NCBI RefSeq assembly: GCF_050436995.1
Contig: NC_134758.1
Location: 6,262,001 to 6,326,000 of the forward strand
DNA: 64,000 nt
From: Anticarsia gemmatalis
Lineage: Eukaryota > Arthropoda > Insecta > Lepidoptera > Erebidae
Direction of reading: 5' to 3'
The position numbers were made by a program, and so were the translations under genes. Within the stretch, counting starts at the first letter, position 1. Each line of letters begins with the position of its first letter. Positions 1 through 14,300 of the stretch are shown here, piece after piece. Under the pieces are notes generated by a model, which saw only the letters and a list, made by a program, of their open reading frames with translations, was not told where the DNA came from and made no database searches.

Positions 1-1881
1 TATACGTGTATAATAAAGTAAGGAGACACAAGGCTGTTCGGGTGAACGAGGCGCCACTACACCATTAATCACTTGAAGGTAAGTAGCAGCCACTCACTTG
101 ACACTCTATCTACGCTAAATAATTTCGCGTTACACAATTTACTGGTATAATATCTGGCAACATTACACGAAGGAGCTTTACCCAGCAATTAACTTGACAT
201 GGATACCATTTTCAAGCATATATTATACAAATTCTATCCGTATTACCACTTACTGTACTGATCAAGGTGTCAGAAATCATATTATCATGACCGGTTTATA
301 CAATCCCCATACATGTATAACAACTTGTCTAAAAACTGGAAGAAATGTTATAAAACATCCTTTATAGCGATGTTCCACGTAGCAAACAAGTAAAAAGACT
401 GAGAATAAATGTGGAGTATACTTCAACCTGCGACCCGTGAGCTGAGGAAATCTATTTTCATAAAGGAAGCCATCACTTAATACACTGCGTTATTATACTC
501 GTATCCATCATACTCTCCGACATAAACCGCGTCCGCTTGCCGGAGTGCAGGGTCGCAACAAAAAATTAATTGCTTTTGCGGCTTAAATAAATTACCCATG
601 TTAAAGTATTTTTAATAATGTGCTGCGGTGGAAAACACGTGTGCGAGGCCCTACTCAGTGCCACCGTGCCGCGTATGCCTGCACCTGTTCGTGTAATCTG
701 AATGTAGTACAAACAGACAGGTACTCCACCAACGTAGATTAATGGTTAACTGTCCGCTGAGATAATCCCGATTTTTGTTTGCGCTACGTGATATGACTAT
801 AAACGAATTAGGTACGTTTTCTTCGAACATTTACTCTGTGTTATCTTTTGAATTCGAAAAATTATTGCTTAAAATATCCTTTGAGCCTCAGGGAGGGAAC
901 GTGATTTATCAGTATCAAACGATGAAGTCGCTAAATGGAGATGAATTTCAGCGTATCTTTCACTTCATTTTGTTGCCACCCTACGTTATAAATACTATTA
1001 GATTAATGAATAATATAGCCGTCAAGATTATGAAGATAATTTTCTTATCAATGACTGGCTATTCTTCACCAACAATATTATAAACTCGCCTCGTTAAATA
1101 CTCTATGAAAGGGTAATGGGGTGCTCAGGCTCGCCATATCTAAAGGCAGTATTCATAAACATCGCTCACCTATACCTATTTACTACTTTTACGTTGAGTA
1201 TACCTTGGTCGACTATCTCTTTAGATAAAATCGAAGACTTACTTGACCTAGTTTTCAAGCAAATACAGTTTTAAAGATGGAAATCCGTTATTACAGGAAG
1301 CTCGTAATCCGAGCGGAATCTATTGTTAGTTGATGAGATAATGTTAGACGTAGAAATTATTTGCGTAGGCATCTAGAGATCTCTGACTAAGGGATCGGTT
1401 ATTCACAGTTCATTAGAGATTCGGAAAGCGACCCGGCGCACGATAACATATCGCTGAATGAACTCTCGGACCCTATTGTTCCTATATCGGTGAAATAAGC
1501 TCCGTTTATAAATTGAAACCTAGCGTAAAATATTACTCTGGGAGCTCTTTCATGAACCGTATTGTTATTTTGTGAAAATTAAATCAAAATATTGTTGGAG
1601 TTCATTTTATAAAACATTACGCGCATCATATGCAATAATAATAATTTATAGTTAAAAACACATCATTGATATATTTCTATACGCACATATATATAAACAA
1701 ACAATCAAAATATACAAAAAAACATGCCTTGTGTCAATGTCCTGTGATTTATGACTCTGAGGGTCTTGACATCACTTTAGTTGTCCATCCAAAGCGAATT
1801 TGATATCAAAGCTATAAAAAGATTAAACTTGTAACAAAGAGATATTATGCTGTATTTTGGTAACATAAATATTATATATTA
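1..1881. other. Gene-free AT-rich sequence
   Basis: Only short chance open frames (the longest, 775-1083, lacks any recognisable domain). No repeats or RNA genes recognised. Confidence 0.5.
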
Positions 1882-2079
1882 TACTAGTTGACCCGGCAAA
1901 CGTTGTTTTGCCATAAAAATTAAATAAAAAAACATTGTCCAGCGGACAAAATTGTGAATCTAAACCATTCTCAGGTCCCCTTGAACACACACAAAAAATT
2001 TCATCAAAATCGGTCCAGTCGTTTAAGAGAAGTTCAATGACATACACACTTACAGAAGAATTATATATATATAAAGATG
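1882..2079 (+). repeat. Lepidopteran dispersed repeat (ACTAGTTGACCCGGC type)
   Basis: Opens ACTAGTTGACCCGGCAAACG, contains TTTCATCAAAATCGGTCCAG and CAATGACATACACACTTACA, and ends in a TATATATA run. This head and the ATCAAAATCGGTCCAGYCGTTT segment recur in many lepidopteran genomes, probably as the 3' part of a retroposon. The exact family is not assigned. Confidence 0.55.
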
Positions 2080-4856
2080 TATCAACCCAATGATCTGTAA
2101 TGCGTATTGTCGTTATCACCACATTTAGCATTTGGGCCGTTAATTGCGCACGGTTCAGCTACTGTACGACAAAAACTAATGGGGTAATATTCTGTCGTAC
2201 ACGGTGATCGTAAGCCAATCCCTCAACCTAACTAATTGTGTAGTAGGCGTGATCGTCTCTTTCTAATTCATGTATATAAACGAAGAAAATTATTGTAAGT
2301 ATACGGATCCTTGTAATACGTAATGTATTGTCGAAAACACAAAAAGCTACTATTCATATTTCTGCTAAAAATATACCGTCGTAAACGTACATAAATAGAA
2401 GACAACCGAATTGAAATTCCACTTCCATAAGATTATATTGCTCGATTCTTATTCGCGAATTTTGTGAATAAAGAAATTCGAAGATAGAAACCTTTAACAG
2501 CGCGAATTTGAGGGACGGGAGACGCAAGCGTTGAGTGAAGGTAGATAATAAAATGTAAGACGAATATGGCAAGGCGGCGAGGTGGGTCGTTAGCACCACG
2601 CGGCGCGAGCGGTGGCGTGAGCGGCGGCGCGGGCGGCGGCGTGACCACACACCGCACCTGACGACCCCACGTTTCATCACATCTTACCTACACTCTGTTT
2701 TGAATACAAGTCTGTTACACACGAGCACGCAATTGGCTTTCAGTTCAAACCTCTCCAGTTTAATCTAGATTTTAGAATAGCTATCGTATTAATATCGTGA
2801 AAGTTTCGATCATTCCTCTATCAAGGAACATAGTTTCGGCTTATCTGTAGTATAACTGAACTTTGAACGTTACAAAGTACATGTTAAGACTGATATTATG
2901 ATTGTTTGTGTTTAATAACTCTTTATAATTTCTACGAAATCATGCTTAGAGCAGAGATATATTTTAGAAATATCTATTCTTGTCGCAAATATCGTTTTAT
3001 TTGTGAGAATACAGTGAAATACATGAAATAACTTTGTATACGTATTCGATAGCAATATTGATTTATATAATACTGTAAGGTCAGAAAGCGGGTTTGTATC
3101 AGCCTCGGCTTTGATTCGTTTAATCACTCAATACAATATTGTTTTTCACATCTTTGACGTTTGTGCACCGTACGCGAAGGATCCTCAAAGGAAGCTCGTA
3201 ATTAAGTTGACTTGAGTTCCCTCAATACGACGGGAACCAAACGATATTATCCTTGAGGGCTGGCACGTTGCAAAATGTTTGTCCAACGACAAAGATAACT
3301 TATACGTGATTGTACAAAAGCTTTAAATTAGACGTTATTTTAAGATATAAGATAACACAAAAAAGGGCCTTTGGATATAAAATTTAATACCTTTACAATA
3401 AATTACAACATATTTTTAAAAATTTCATGTCGTGTAAATTTCAAATAAATTATTATGTGAAAATTATTTCATGTCATTCTAACACCTTGTGAAGAAAGTC
3501 ATTGCGTAACGCAAGCAGAGACGAACTAAACGCCACTTTTTATGTTAAGAAGGCAAAGCGGTCGGTAATCTGCGGTAAGTGCGGCAGGTGCTACGGAGCG
3601 CTACGAGAGCGCTACAAGTCTACGGAGCTACGCCACGCCCGTAGCGTCTACAATGAGCCTGGCGTTGCAAAGGTTTATAACAAAATCATATTAGGCTTTG
3701 TAACTGTTATATCTGTTTCACATAGTAAGTGTATAAGAACAATAACGTTCAGCACTCAAAAATATTGTTAATAAGACAAAACAGACATGAAGTTAACGTT
3801 TTTAAATAAGGGAATATTGTTACTAACGTTTCTTTACTTGTGTCGCAGAAATTTTATATGAAGCGCACCGTTTACGTATATAAAGTATTCTCTGCGTAGT
3901 CGGTAATAAGCCTTTATTCATTGATATTACTCTATAATAAACACATCATGCCACAATATTTATATCATCTAAAAAATACAAGAGTATTTTTGTTGGAACT
4001 TCTAACATGTTATCAAAGTTCTCATATCGTGGTCGCAGGCAAAAAATATACGCGACAATTACTATTATTACATGTCTCCTGGAGACGAGTAATAGCTATC
4101 CACATGTCTTTATAGCAGTTATAAGGAAGAAGCGCCTAAATATTATATAAAATACTGAATATAAGATATTCCTTAACATTAATTTCCACAAAATATTATG
4201 AGTATATGTATACAATTTCATATGAAGGCTCTATGTTGTTCCCAAGGCTACACATTTTATATGATACGGTGGATGATGATAAATAACTTCACCGACAATA
4301 TTACAGATTTTCTGTCATTATTTTCATAACTGCTTTAATAACTCTTTCATTTTGTGCAACTCACTCCAAAGCAATTTCGAATATACTACAATTTTATTAC
4401 TTCGGTTAAACGATGTAGTTTCGCAATGTAGTCTCCAGTACTAAATTTCATATAAAATATTCAACTTTCGAAAATATGAAAGGAACAATGCGAAAACCAT
4501 GCAAGCAAAATTTAGCGCAAGTATCCGACAAAAACGTGAACGTAGCAGTTATGAACCGACGCTTCTCTTTAGTAAATTAACATTGTTTGAATTTGTCATC
4601 TCTTTGGCAACAATGAGGGAAGCGGTGACTGACACGTTAATGTTATAGTGGATTCCAGCCGCCTGTATCATCTGCTTATGAAGTTATGACCGTGACGACG
4701 GCTGACAGCTTGTGTTTCCTGTAATGGACGTTAACTACCAACATAATGTGGAACTATTGCACCAACGTCGACCTTATTCTATTTATGTAGAAACACCCAT
4801 TACAGTAATGCTTTTCTGTAATTATAAGTTGCCGGATTGAGTTACGTTTACAGAGA
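2080..4856. other. Gene-free sequence with two GC-rich patches
   Basis: Apart from the GCG patch at 2565, a region at 3560-3670 has several GCTACG-type units (GGAGCGCTACGAGAGCGCTA) suggestive of a degenerate MITE. No gene supported. Confidence 0.4.
2565..2665. other. Short GCG-rich patch
   Basis: A run of GGCG/GCGG units (GAGCGGCGGCGCGGGCGGCG) in AT-rich DNA. Minus-strand frames across it give only Arg- or Pro-rich low complexity. It may be a 5' UTR or promoter patch, or chance; there is no gene evidence. Confidence 0.3.
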
Positions 4857-5000
4857 TAACGATTCGCTACTACTATCAACTTTTGACAACCGGCTAGATA
4901 TCGAGAAAATTGTATGAAAACCCCATCAGCGCCCCTAGCGGGTTTCGTAGGGACTAATCGTTTATTTCATTTCAAATGTCAAATTTTCGATACGCATTAG
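4857..5000. mobile_element. Diverged partial copy of the same palindromic MITE family
   Basis: Begins ACGATTCGCTACTACTATC and contains GACAACCGGCTAG, TTGTATGAAAA, ATCAGCGCCCCTAGCGGG and AAATGTCAAATTTTCGATA in the order found in the copy at 5309. The right terminal repeat is missing. Confidence 0.65.
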
Positions 5001-5308
5001 TACAGACTGTCAAGAATCATGCTACAGATTACATGCTTTAACTTGAAGATATCCAAGTACGACCAGACGAAACGATACTGTTAACCAAAACCGATATCTG
5101 TATTATTTTTATACTGTCAAGTTGATTCTCGTGTATAAAGTCTCAAGTCAGCACTTGAGACCTCTTTATAGCCGGCTGCTGTGAATTTCTCTTTTAAGAA
5201 TCATTACAGCCAGTTCCACGACTTATGGGTAAGTGTAGGATTACCTATCCGACATATAAACTGACAGCAACTGTATGTAAACAATTGTTAAAAATCTGTA
5301 TACCCTTG

Positions 5309-5487
5309 CCTCGATTCTCTACTACTATCGACTACCGACAACCGAACTGTCATCGAGAAATTTTGTATGAAAATCTGATCAGCGCCTCTGTCGGGTGTCG
5401 TAGGAAACATTTTGGCAGTACATTCTAAATGTCAAAATTTCGATAGCTAGCCGGTTGTCGGTAGTCGATAGTGGTAGAGAATCGAGG
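5309..5487. mobile_element. Palindromic MITE copy (CCTCGATTCTCTAC family)
   Basis: About 35-bp imperfect terminal inverted repeats start CCTCGATTCTCTAC and include ACTATCGACTACCGACAACCG. The interior contains TTTTGTATGAAAAT, a GATCAGCGCC segment and TTCTAAATGTCAAAATTTCG. A close relative with the same interior lies at 51396-51575, and shorter relatives at 4857-5000 and 52184-52410, so this is a dispersed family. No coding capacity. Confidence 0.75.
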
Positions 5488-7172
5488 TACCTGTACCTAC
5501 TCAGAACTGGTGTTTAATGTAATAAAACTACGTTCAGCGATTTATTTACTATTGTGTAAGTTTGTACCTATATATTTATGTAGTTATCATTTCCATGATA
5601 CCGGTCACCATAATGTATATTAAACTTTTTTAATATACAAGTTTTATGCATACAAGGACAATCCGCGGCGGCAGATGTGTGAACAAAGTATATTGTTCCA
5701 CGAAAGCCCTCATAAACTATGGTCTCCATTCCTGGACTTGCAAAAGTAACGTTCGCGGAAAGAATACATTCGACGGCGTAAGGGATTTTGCCAATTTCAA
5801 ACTATAATAAAAGGGTGAAAAGGTATGATATATTTTTACACCGGAAACTACGTTTTTGCACGTGTACCTTTAAAAAACCTTGATACGTAGTACCTATAGT
5901 AAACCGGAGCAAGAAATTTATTTAACTTTTCATTATCTAATAGTAATCACCTATCATTTCTTCAATATGGCTAAATAAATTGACCTTTCACATTTATGGA
6001 TCTTATGCAAGTAGGTACCTACTGACTGATATATGTACCTATATAGATGGTTTTTTTCTTGGCTCGACACGCTCCCGTGTGTCTAGATATAAGTAACTGA
6101 CTTAAGTATATAAAAGTATTTATTTATGTCTGCATAAAGGTCAAGTTATTATAGTGCTGATCGAGAAACATGGAGTTTTAATAGATCCATCAATCTGAGC
6201 AGTAAGTAGACAGAAGTTAATAAAAGTATGATTGTTATCTAGATAGATTCCGCTGGCCGTCGTTCCGGTTTAATTAGTCGGCTCTCACCTTGAATAGCCA
6301 TTCAAAACTAGCCGAGAACTCTGGCAAATTCATTGTTAGAAAACAACTGGAAATAACGGAAATGATGATACTTTCGTAATTGCAACAAAGCTCCTGACCC
6401 TTTCGAACTTTACTAACAATTTCGAAAGGGATATTGCTTTCAGTGGAGAGTATACAAATATTAATTTTTCTATGATAAAAAGGGGTAGAGGAACAATGAG
6501 TCGGGGCGGCCGCCGCAAGACCGCTCTGAAAATCAATAAACGTTAAACATGTGTAAAGAGCATCTTCGCGGCGGAACCTACATTATTTACCTACTACACA
6601 TTTTAAACGAGAAATTGTCTGTAACAAAGTTCGGAGCAGTTCCGCATTACATATTCATTATGTATGAACGTATCCAGCTTGTAGGCGGATGTGATAACCT
6701 ACCATCATGTGGCTTTGAATAGCAATGGGATATAAAATATAACCTAATTAACAATATTACGCTTTGACTTGGCAAAATATATTTAGAATGTACGTTTATT
6801 ATTCAAGTACCTGGAAGTACAAATTGTTCTGAATACATTTACGAAGAAATATATAAAACCCGAGTAAGAGGTTACAATATTACCGACGACTTCGCACACA
6901 CAAAGCTAGTAGCGAAGCAGACGGTCCTTTGTGCAAACGCTAGTAATGATCCGCATTAGATTAAACAGGAAACTAGCCTCAATGCACTAGGAAACAGCAG
7001 TCAGAAGGTTTAGTAGTCAAGCTTAGTTCAATACAACGGACCAACACACAAAGGCACTGCATACACTTCTATACTACGAAGTACGTACGATTCTAATCGT
7101 TTGTCAGTTACCATTGAAAATTAAACAACATGGAAATTCTCGTTCACAGAAGTTCACGGAACACAACAAGTA
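5488..7172. other. Gene-free sequence between MITE copy and Tc1-like element
   Basis: AT-rich, short random frames only; nothing else recognised. Confidence 0.5.
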
Positions 7173-8358
7173 CAGTCAGCACCAAAAGTCGATGAACAGA
7201 ATCAACTTAACAAAACACCTGTTCACAATAAAATGCCATAAGTTATAGTCGCAACTAGGAAACAAAATAGCCTGTACACAAGAAATTTACAAAATTCGTT
7301 GAACACGAGTATTTCAAAAGTATCTGTACACTAGTATTCCTAAAGTTGCTGTACACCAACAATCCAAATGTCGCTGAACATCATTGTATCAAAAGTCACT
7401 AAGCAGCAGTAAAGACAAAATTATTAGTATATTTTGAACATTGCCGTGTGTTAATCTACTTTTGTCGCTTATGTTGTTCAGCTACTTTTGTGACAGTGCT
7501 TGCTTAACCTTAATAATGTATGTTAACACGTTAGTATCTATTTCAATACTTATTCACAAAACAATTATATTTTATTGTCAGTAATCATATTAATCTATAA
7601 TATGAAACATAACATAAACATAACTCTAATGAAATAAGGTTAACAAAGTATATTTTTAACGTTGCCGTGTGTTAATCTAGAACAAAGTATTTGGTACTGA
7701 AGAAAAGTATGATTTATTAAAAGCACAATCAAAAATTCAAATGAAAATATTTTAGATATTATAATATAAATCTTAATGCAAAATCAAAAATTTTATTGAA
7801 AAATAAGAATTAATAGCGGGTATGGCCTTCATTCGCGTCTATTACTGCCTGGAGCCGTTCGCGCATATTACCCATCATATTTTGACAAATATTTTGGCCC
7901 CTAAATCTCTCCCAAGTCTGTTGCATGAGCTATTAGATTAATATGATTACTGACAATAAAATATAATTGTTTTGTGAATAAGTATTGAAATAGATACTAA
8001 CGTGTTAACATACATTATTAAGGTTAAGCAAGCACTGTCACAAAAGTAGCTGAACAACATAAGCGACAAAAGTAGATTAACACACGGCAATGTTCAAAAT
8101 ATACTAATAATTTTGTCTTTACTGCTGCTTAGTGACTTTTGATACAATGATGTTCAGCGACATTTGGATTGTTGGTGTACAGCAACTTTAGGAATACTAG
8201 TGTACAGATACTTTTGAAATACTCGTGTTCAACGAATTTTGTAAATTTCTGGTGTACAGGCTATTTTGTTTCCTAGTTGCGACTATAACTTATGGCATTT
8301 TATTGTGAACAGGTGTTTTGTTAAGTTGATTCTGTTCATCGACTTTTGGTGCTGACTG
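7173..8358. mobile_element. Tc1/mariner-derived element with 425-bp inverted repeats
   Basis: Left arm 7173-7597 and right arm 7934-8358 are inverted copies of equal length, flanked by TA (7171-7172 and 8359-8360). The termini start CAGTCAGC, matching the CAGT start typical of Tc1-like elements. The 336-bp centre holds the end of a transposase reading frame on the minus strand. The arms contain many spaced AAAAGT.GCTGAACA-like units (for example around 7185, 7300 and 7370), giving a repetitive texture. A short piece of the arm (the TTGCCGTGTGTTAATCTA stretch) is repeated directly in the centre near 7662. The copy is internally deleted and non-autonomous. Confidence 0.8.
7810..7929 (-). pseudogene. 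C-terminal remnant of a Tc1-like transposase
   Basis: Read on the minus strand, 39 codons run from just after a stop (7932-7930) to TAA at 7812-7810. They end in MRERLQAVIDANEGHTRY and begin LMQQTWERF. The ...RLQAVI...GGHT.Y ending and an upstream W are hallmarks of the C-terminus of Tc1-family transposases. The DDE catalytic domain is absent. It lies in the centre of the inverted-repeat element, which supports its Tc1 origin. Confidence 0.75.
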
Positions 8359-8360
8359 TA

Positions 8361-11300
8361 CATGTATAGTACCTAATGCAGATAAATAGCCGTACTCATT
8401 CAAACTCTGTACGTGGAAATTCAAAGCATAAACGCCAAGCTCAATTAATGGTGATAGCTGTTCTGAGAATGTTGTTTATAGATCGAAATACGATTCTGCG
8501 AATAAATGCCAAACGATCCTTTATTGTTTTTATTCTAATAACTGGAGCTTACATTTTGGAGATGCTGTTGCCACAGTTCTAAATAATTATAAAGTATGTT
8601 GCATAGTTATAACGGTGCGCACTGTACGTACCGTACGTCATCGGCACTACCGTACGTCACTTTCTATGTACGTTGTTCCCCATAGGATATATCTCCACCA
8701 TTAGCTCGAGTGGACGAGGGCCACTGAAATGAAACACTGTTTAAATAAAAGATGACTCGTAAGGAGTATCACGACGCCGCCAAATGGCGAGCCAGTAATG
8801 GCTGCCACTCAAAGCCTCTACATTCAGACCAAACTTTTCTTTGAATATTAAACTAGGCTGATTCTGTTTACTAATACAAGTTAATACTCTTTTTAATGAT
8901 GCTATTGGCAGTGACCTTCGCTAAATTAGAATTTACTACTTTGGGAACCGAACGCTGAGACAGTTAAAAGCTTTGGGGTCAACCGCATATTACGATGCCC
9001 ATAAACGAGAGTAGGGTGTTTTGCCTTTGTGACCAAACATGTGTGTTATATATTAGTCTACTATTTTAAAACATATAAGTTCGCTTTATTAAAACTATAA
9101 GAAACAGAGTACGATTTGTAAAAAAGTTGCAATATATACTCTAAACTATTTTAAATTTATAACATGTATCAATCAACTTTACCTTTGCAATCAATATTTT
9201 TTTTATTTATTTATCGTACCTCAGTCTTATGACTACTCATGTAAAACAACAAAAGAAGTAAAGAGGTCACACAAACATATTGATCAAGTTCTCTAATTGA
9301 CTAGGTTCAGTCATATATAAAATACAATATTACTATTTTCAACCGTAATACTACCTTCGCAACGAATAGTTGGGTTACTTCATTTATAATGCACAAAGAA
9401 CTGTCTCGAAAGAGCGGGCGCAGTTCAAAAACAAGTTCGCCGTACCATTAACCGAGTTAAACTTTGATATAATATAAAGTTAAGGATGTGTCATGTATCG
9501 GGCAAAATGCATCGCTGCACCGCGGAGCGGTCAGTAGGCGAGAATATTTATAATATGTACGGATGCTAAAAGGAAGGCACGGCCCTGACCGACTTCTGTG
9601 ACCGATATCCGTGTACGGGGGGCTGTGTCTGCCCCTAGGGCTGTCATTAGCGATATATATTGGCTTAGGGAATGTAAATAACTTCGTAATTGTCAAAGTT
9701 TTATTCAATTTCACGTAATCAAATAAACACGCTAGGCGAATTAAAAGTAAATTTAAATTATAGTTCACGTGATCCAATTATTTTTACTAATTCCTTTAGA
9801 GCTAATTACTTTTTGGATTAGTACTATACAGTACGTTTCAGAAATCTTACCATGTAAATACAACATTATAATATCACAAATTCTAAATATCGGAGTAAGA
9901 AGTTGGAGCAAAATACTTTGAGCGTCGAGTGACTTTGATGCTTTGCTGACTGACTTTGAAATTACTTCGCGATGAAAACTGATAGCCAGCATCAGAAAGT
10001 GCATCGAGTTTGTGAAATATAATATTCTTTAGATTTTAATATAAGTTTGTTTAACACTTCTACTTTATTTTCATTCCTAGACTTTTAATAAAATGAAAAT
10101 AAATATCTTCTAGGTACACTGCGGAATTTGGTTCTTGTTTACTTTGAAAGCGCTCATTAATTTAAACCTAGATAGAAATATGCAGAGTTAATTATATTGT
10201 GATTCATTAATGAACAATTCGTCGAGCGCGTGACTTAACTTCATTTTCCCTTTCGGTGTCTATAAATTTTAGTGTTACGGGCTACGTAAAGCGGAGAATT
10301 CAGATATAAAGTTCCTTTGCTATTCAACCATCTGTTACAAATACTAGCCTTCCAAACTTACTATTATGCGCGGTAATAATGTTTATACATACATATATTT
10401 TTGTTTCAACATAGATTTTAATAACAGAAATAGTGAATAAAATTATTTGCCTTCATTTTTTATTTAATTTCAAACTTATACGCATAACCATCCACACAAT
10501 AAAAAATAGTCCTTGGTCACTTTATACAACACCCACGCGCTCGGAACGTAACGATAAACCTTGTATACCCACGTGAAAGAAAGGCGATCAATCATGTGTA
10601 TTCATAATAATCGGAGTCATGAATATACATAATAAACAAGCATAAACGGCGGACTCACATTATGCTCATGAATGTATAAAGCTACCCAGAGCAAGAGATA
10701 GATGATAATCGCAAAGCTGTTATCGCTCCACGAACTCTAACATTTACAGTCGTCTTGACTTGACGTCACGATATCCAACATTATACAGAACTACACTTAA
10801 CTTTATTTCCGCCACAGTTGAGGTTAGTGTCAACCTTGTTCAGATCAAATGCAATTTTGAAAATAATACGAGAGAGCGCCTCGTCGCACAATGCTTGCAG
10901 TTCACCGTTCGCTCATTCAATATGGAGGTGTGACATGCAACTTTTCGTCGCGGTTTACTTACGCCTTATAGTCTCAGCGGAACATATTGTTCTGTGTTCG
11001 AGTTTTGATACGGATGAACATATAGAAAATCTTCGAACTTTTACAGTTTTCTAAGTTTCTCAGACGATATAAGTTCCAGTGAAAAATATAGTAGTAATTT
11101 AAGTATACTACATCATTCCATTTTATTATTTTACTTGTTTGCAATTAAAAGTTAATATCGCAACGGTTAAAGCAATCGTAGACGAAACTGAAACCATGAC
11201 ATAATTATACCTATATAAACTAAATTTGAAATGCGGTTTTGTCACACTTCGAATATCGATTAAGACTTAGCCGATTCAATACCGCGATTTCCAATTATGT

Positions 11301-14300
11301 GTATTCGTTTCATGCGATGCTTAATTAATAAGCTTTCTGTGCCAGCAACGATAATAATATTTAATATTAATTAATACACCTTCCTAAAGAACTAAAAGAA
11401 CTGATATTCGTTACCAAAAGCTCTACAAAAGCGTAGGATGGAATGCAAAATTGTAACAACTAAAAACGGATAAAACGACGAGAGAAAATCTTTGTAATCA
11501 AATCAGTAGTCTCTCTGGCAGTAACACAATTTGCTATGGCAAAAAATAGAAGGAATTTATTTGTGCTGCATTCCCTGCACTGAACTCTCTTTGTATAAGC
11601 TATTTTTAATAAATGTTTGTAGGAAATGCTTTTGTCGTCATTTTTCTCATCGTTTATTAAAAAGAATACTATGCGAGGAGATACAAATTATAAATTATAC
11701 ATAGTTTATAACATGTAGGTATGGTATTCAAACATTATAGTCCATTGCAAGTGAAGTATTTATAACAAGTTGAAAAACACACAGAAGCACAAGATGCCTA
11801 CTGTGTATTTGAATAATATGTATTTTTTTATACTATTTCAGAAATCGTGCTATATTTATCTACTTAGTAGATTAAGAACAGAATTCAAGATGTTATTGAA
11901 AACCCTTCCCAGAAGCTAGCGAACATCAAAAAGCGCTACACTCACACTTTTAACAAGGAAAACTAAAGTAAATACTGGGAATTATTCTAAGAAAGTTATC
12001 TTAGTACCGCAGAGGTGTTAATTAATAGTGTAAAAGCAAAAGTTTATACAGTCCGTCCTGGTACCGCTTTGCCTTACTCAGCTGGGAAACTGAGGATACT
12101 TGTGACAAGCTTCTCTACAGGCGGAGAATCAAATAGACACAATTATCTTAATGTAGTTTTTCAAAGTATTAAGACGTCAAAGGCAGTAAGTGCCTCCGAC
12201 GAGGACTAGTAAGAGAATTTAAGGCATTTATGTTATTATTTTATTCAAATGGCCATTACAAAGCGGACCGCTCGAACCATTCATCCTTTGAAATAGTATA
12301 TTATTTGTTCAAAATTTATATAATCAAGTTAGAACTACGCCTAAAATAAATCTCTATTGAAATAGGAACATAAAACATGGTGACTCAATTACTGCGGCAG
12401 TTCGCTCGTGTTGAGGCTCGTGTTAGGTTTTTGTTCGCATTTTCGAGCTTTATTAAGAGAGTAGAAAGTGGTTTATCAGTAGGGGTCAACGGGGCGTCAG
12501 GTTTTAATGACGGGAGTACGTGTGCCACGTGCATTTGCATAATTTGCAAAGCCACTCTCTAATTTAGCGCTTGCCCAGTAATAACTGCTGATGTTACGAG
12601 AGCTCCACTTATTATCTGCTGTGTTGGCAATCACGCACACACAACAAATAAAATTAGCTACAAAAATACAGTCTGATATATAAACCAACAAGTATATAAT
12701 TTGCAGCCACATCATATACAGGATGGTCACTATAATCTCAAACGAGTAGCCCTAAATATTATTTAGGTATCGGGAAACAATCAATTTGAACGTTGGAGTT
12801 TATTCCTATATTTATGGGTAGGATTTCGATAGCGGTCGGAGCTCGCACGAGTTTCGTGATTGGGTAAAAACTGTTATTGTACGATTCTCTCTAAACAAAA
12901 AATGATATTGTTCACCGGAGCACGAAAAACTAATTGGAAAAAAATACTTGAATATCGTTCGTTAAGCGATAGACGCAATCGAAACTAACTATACAAGTTT
13001 ATTAATCTTTATACGTCTAAATATTGTTTTAATCTGAGAGTAGATAAAACTAAGAATAATATTGTATTTCATCGAAGTAGTCTTAAAGTATTTACGTAAC
13101 TAAGAAAGCGTACCTACATCTCGGAGATTTCATAATCCTCAGTAATTCGGAATAAGCAATATTTTACTTTGCAGCTTAAGACAAGTCAAACATCAAGAAG
13201 CCATGTTTTTAAGTACCAAGTTATTTTGCAATTAAGTTGTAATCGTGAACCATTATTAACTTTAATGTTAGGATCAAGGGCATTTTTCTAAAGTAGAATG
13301 TTTAATGGAAAAAGTTTTAATGGGATTTCATTTGAACGAAACGCTGCTTAACGGCAGAGTCAGTTATGAAATGTTTGTAGCAATGAAGCAATGCTCTTTA
13401 GCCTCAGGCACGAGTTACTTGCTATCACACAACTTTAATAGTAGACGGCAAAAAGTAAATTCATTTAGAAATGTTTAATAAGTCTTTAATAAGTCTTGTA
13501 ACTTAGAGCTAAATTCTAACTCCAAAATTAATTTTCTTCTATAATAATAATTAATAATTAATAATATTATAAATAATTTAGCAAATTAATGTTTTACTTT
13601 AAGAATTCATATTTATAAATCAGAAAATCAACGTTATCAATCAATGTCAATAACCTGTCAATAAAATGAGAAAATAGCTATTTTTTCACTTCCACGCTTA
13701 AATCACTGAAGTAATTTAGATTAAATTAGGCGGAGTGATCGAAACTAGCTTTTTTTAAACTCAAACACAGCAAAAGCCACGCACGCATTGCAAACTGTAT
13801 TTATAAACCAAACTAACCACACCGACAAAAAAGATTATATTTTTTTAGTTAATATGAGGATTTCAGCTTTTATTTGATTTTACATTTGCAATATTTTGAT
13901 TCAGCCAGCGATGTTCATTGAGCCGAAACTTTGCATACATATAAAAATCTGAATATACTAGAGTAATATTACCGTTTTACCCTTATTATACCAGTATACC
14001 TGTCTAATAAACTTATGACTCTGCTCTTTTAACAAGAAAGGACCCGAAGATCCCTAGTTAAAATGTATATTCGTGCCTACTAACCGAAACTTTTTTGTAA
14101 ATTTGAATAAATACGTGCCTTGAATGTCTATGTTTAAGAGTTGCTTGAGAGGAAACACAAACATCCGTCCGAAAGAAAAGGAATTATAAAAGTCACACAT
14201 TATTCGGGTCTGTGAAAAGGCATATCGCCTGAAAATATGTTCAATATTATTGGTGCAGATGTATACATATGTATATTTACATGGGGAAGCACTTTCTGTG

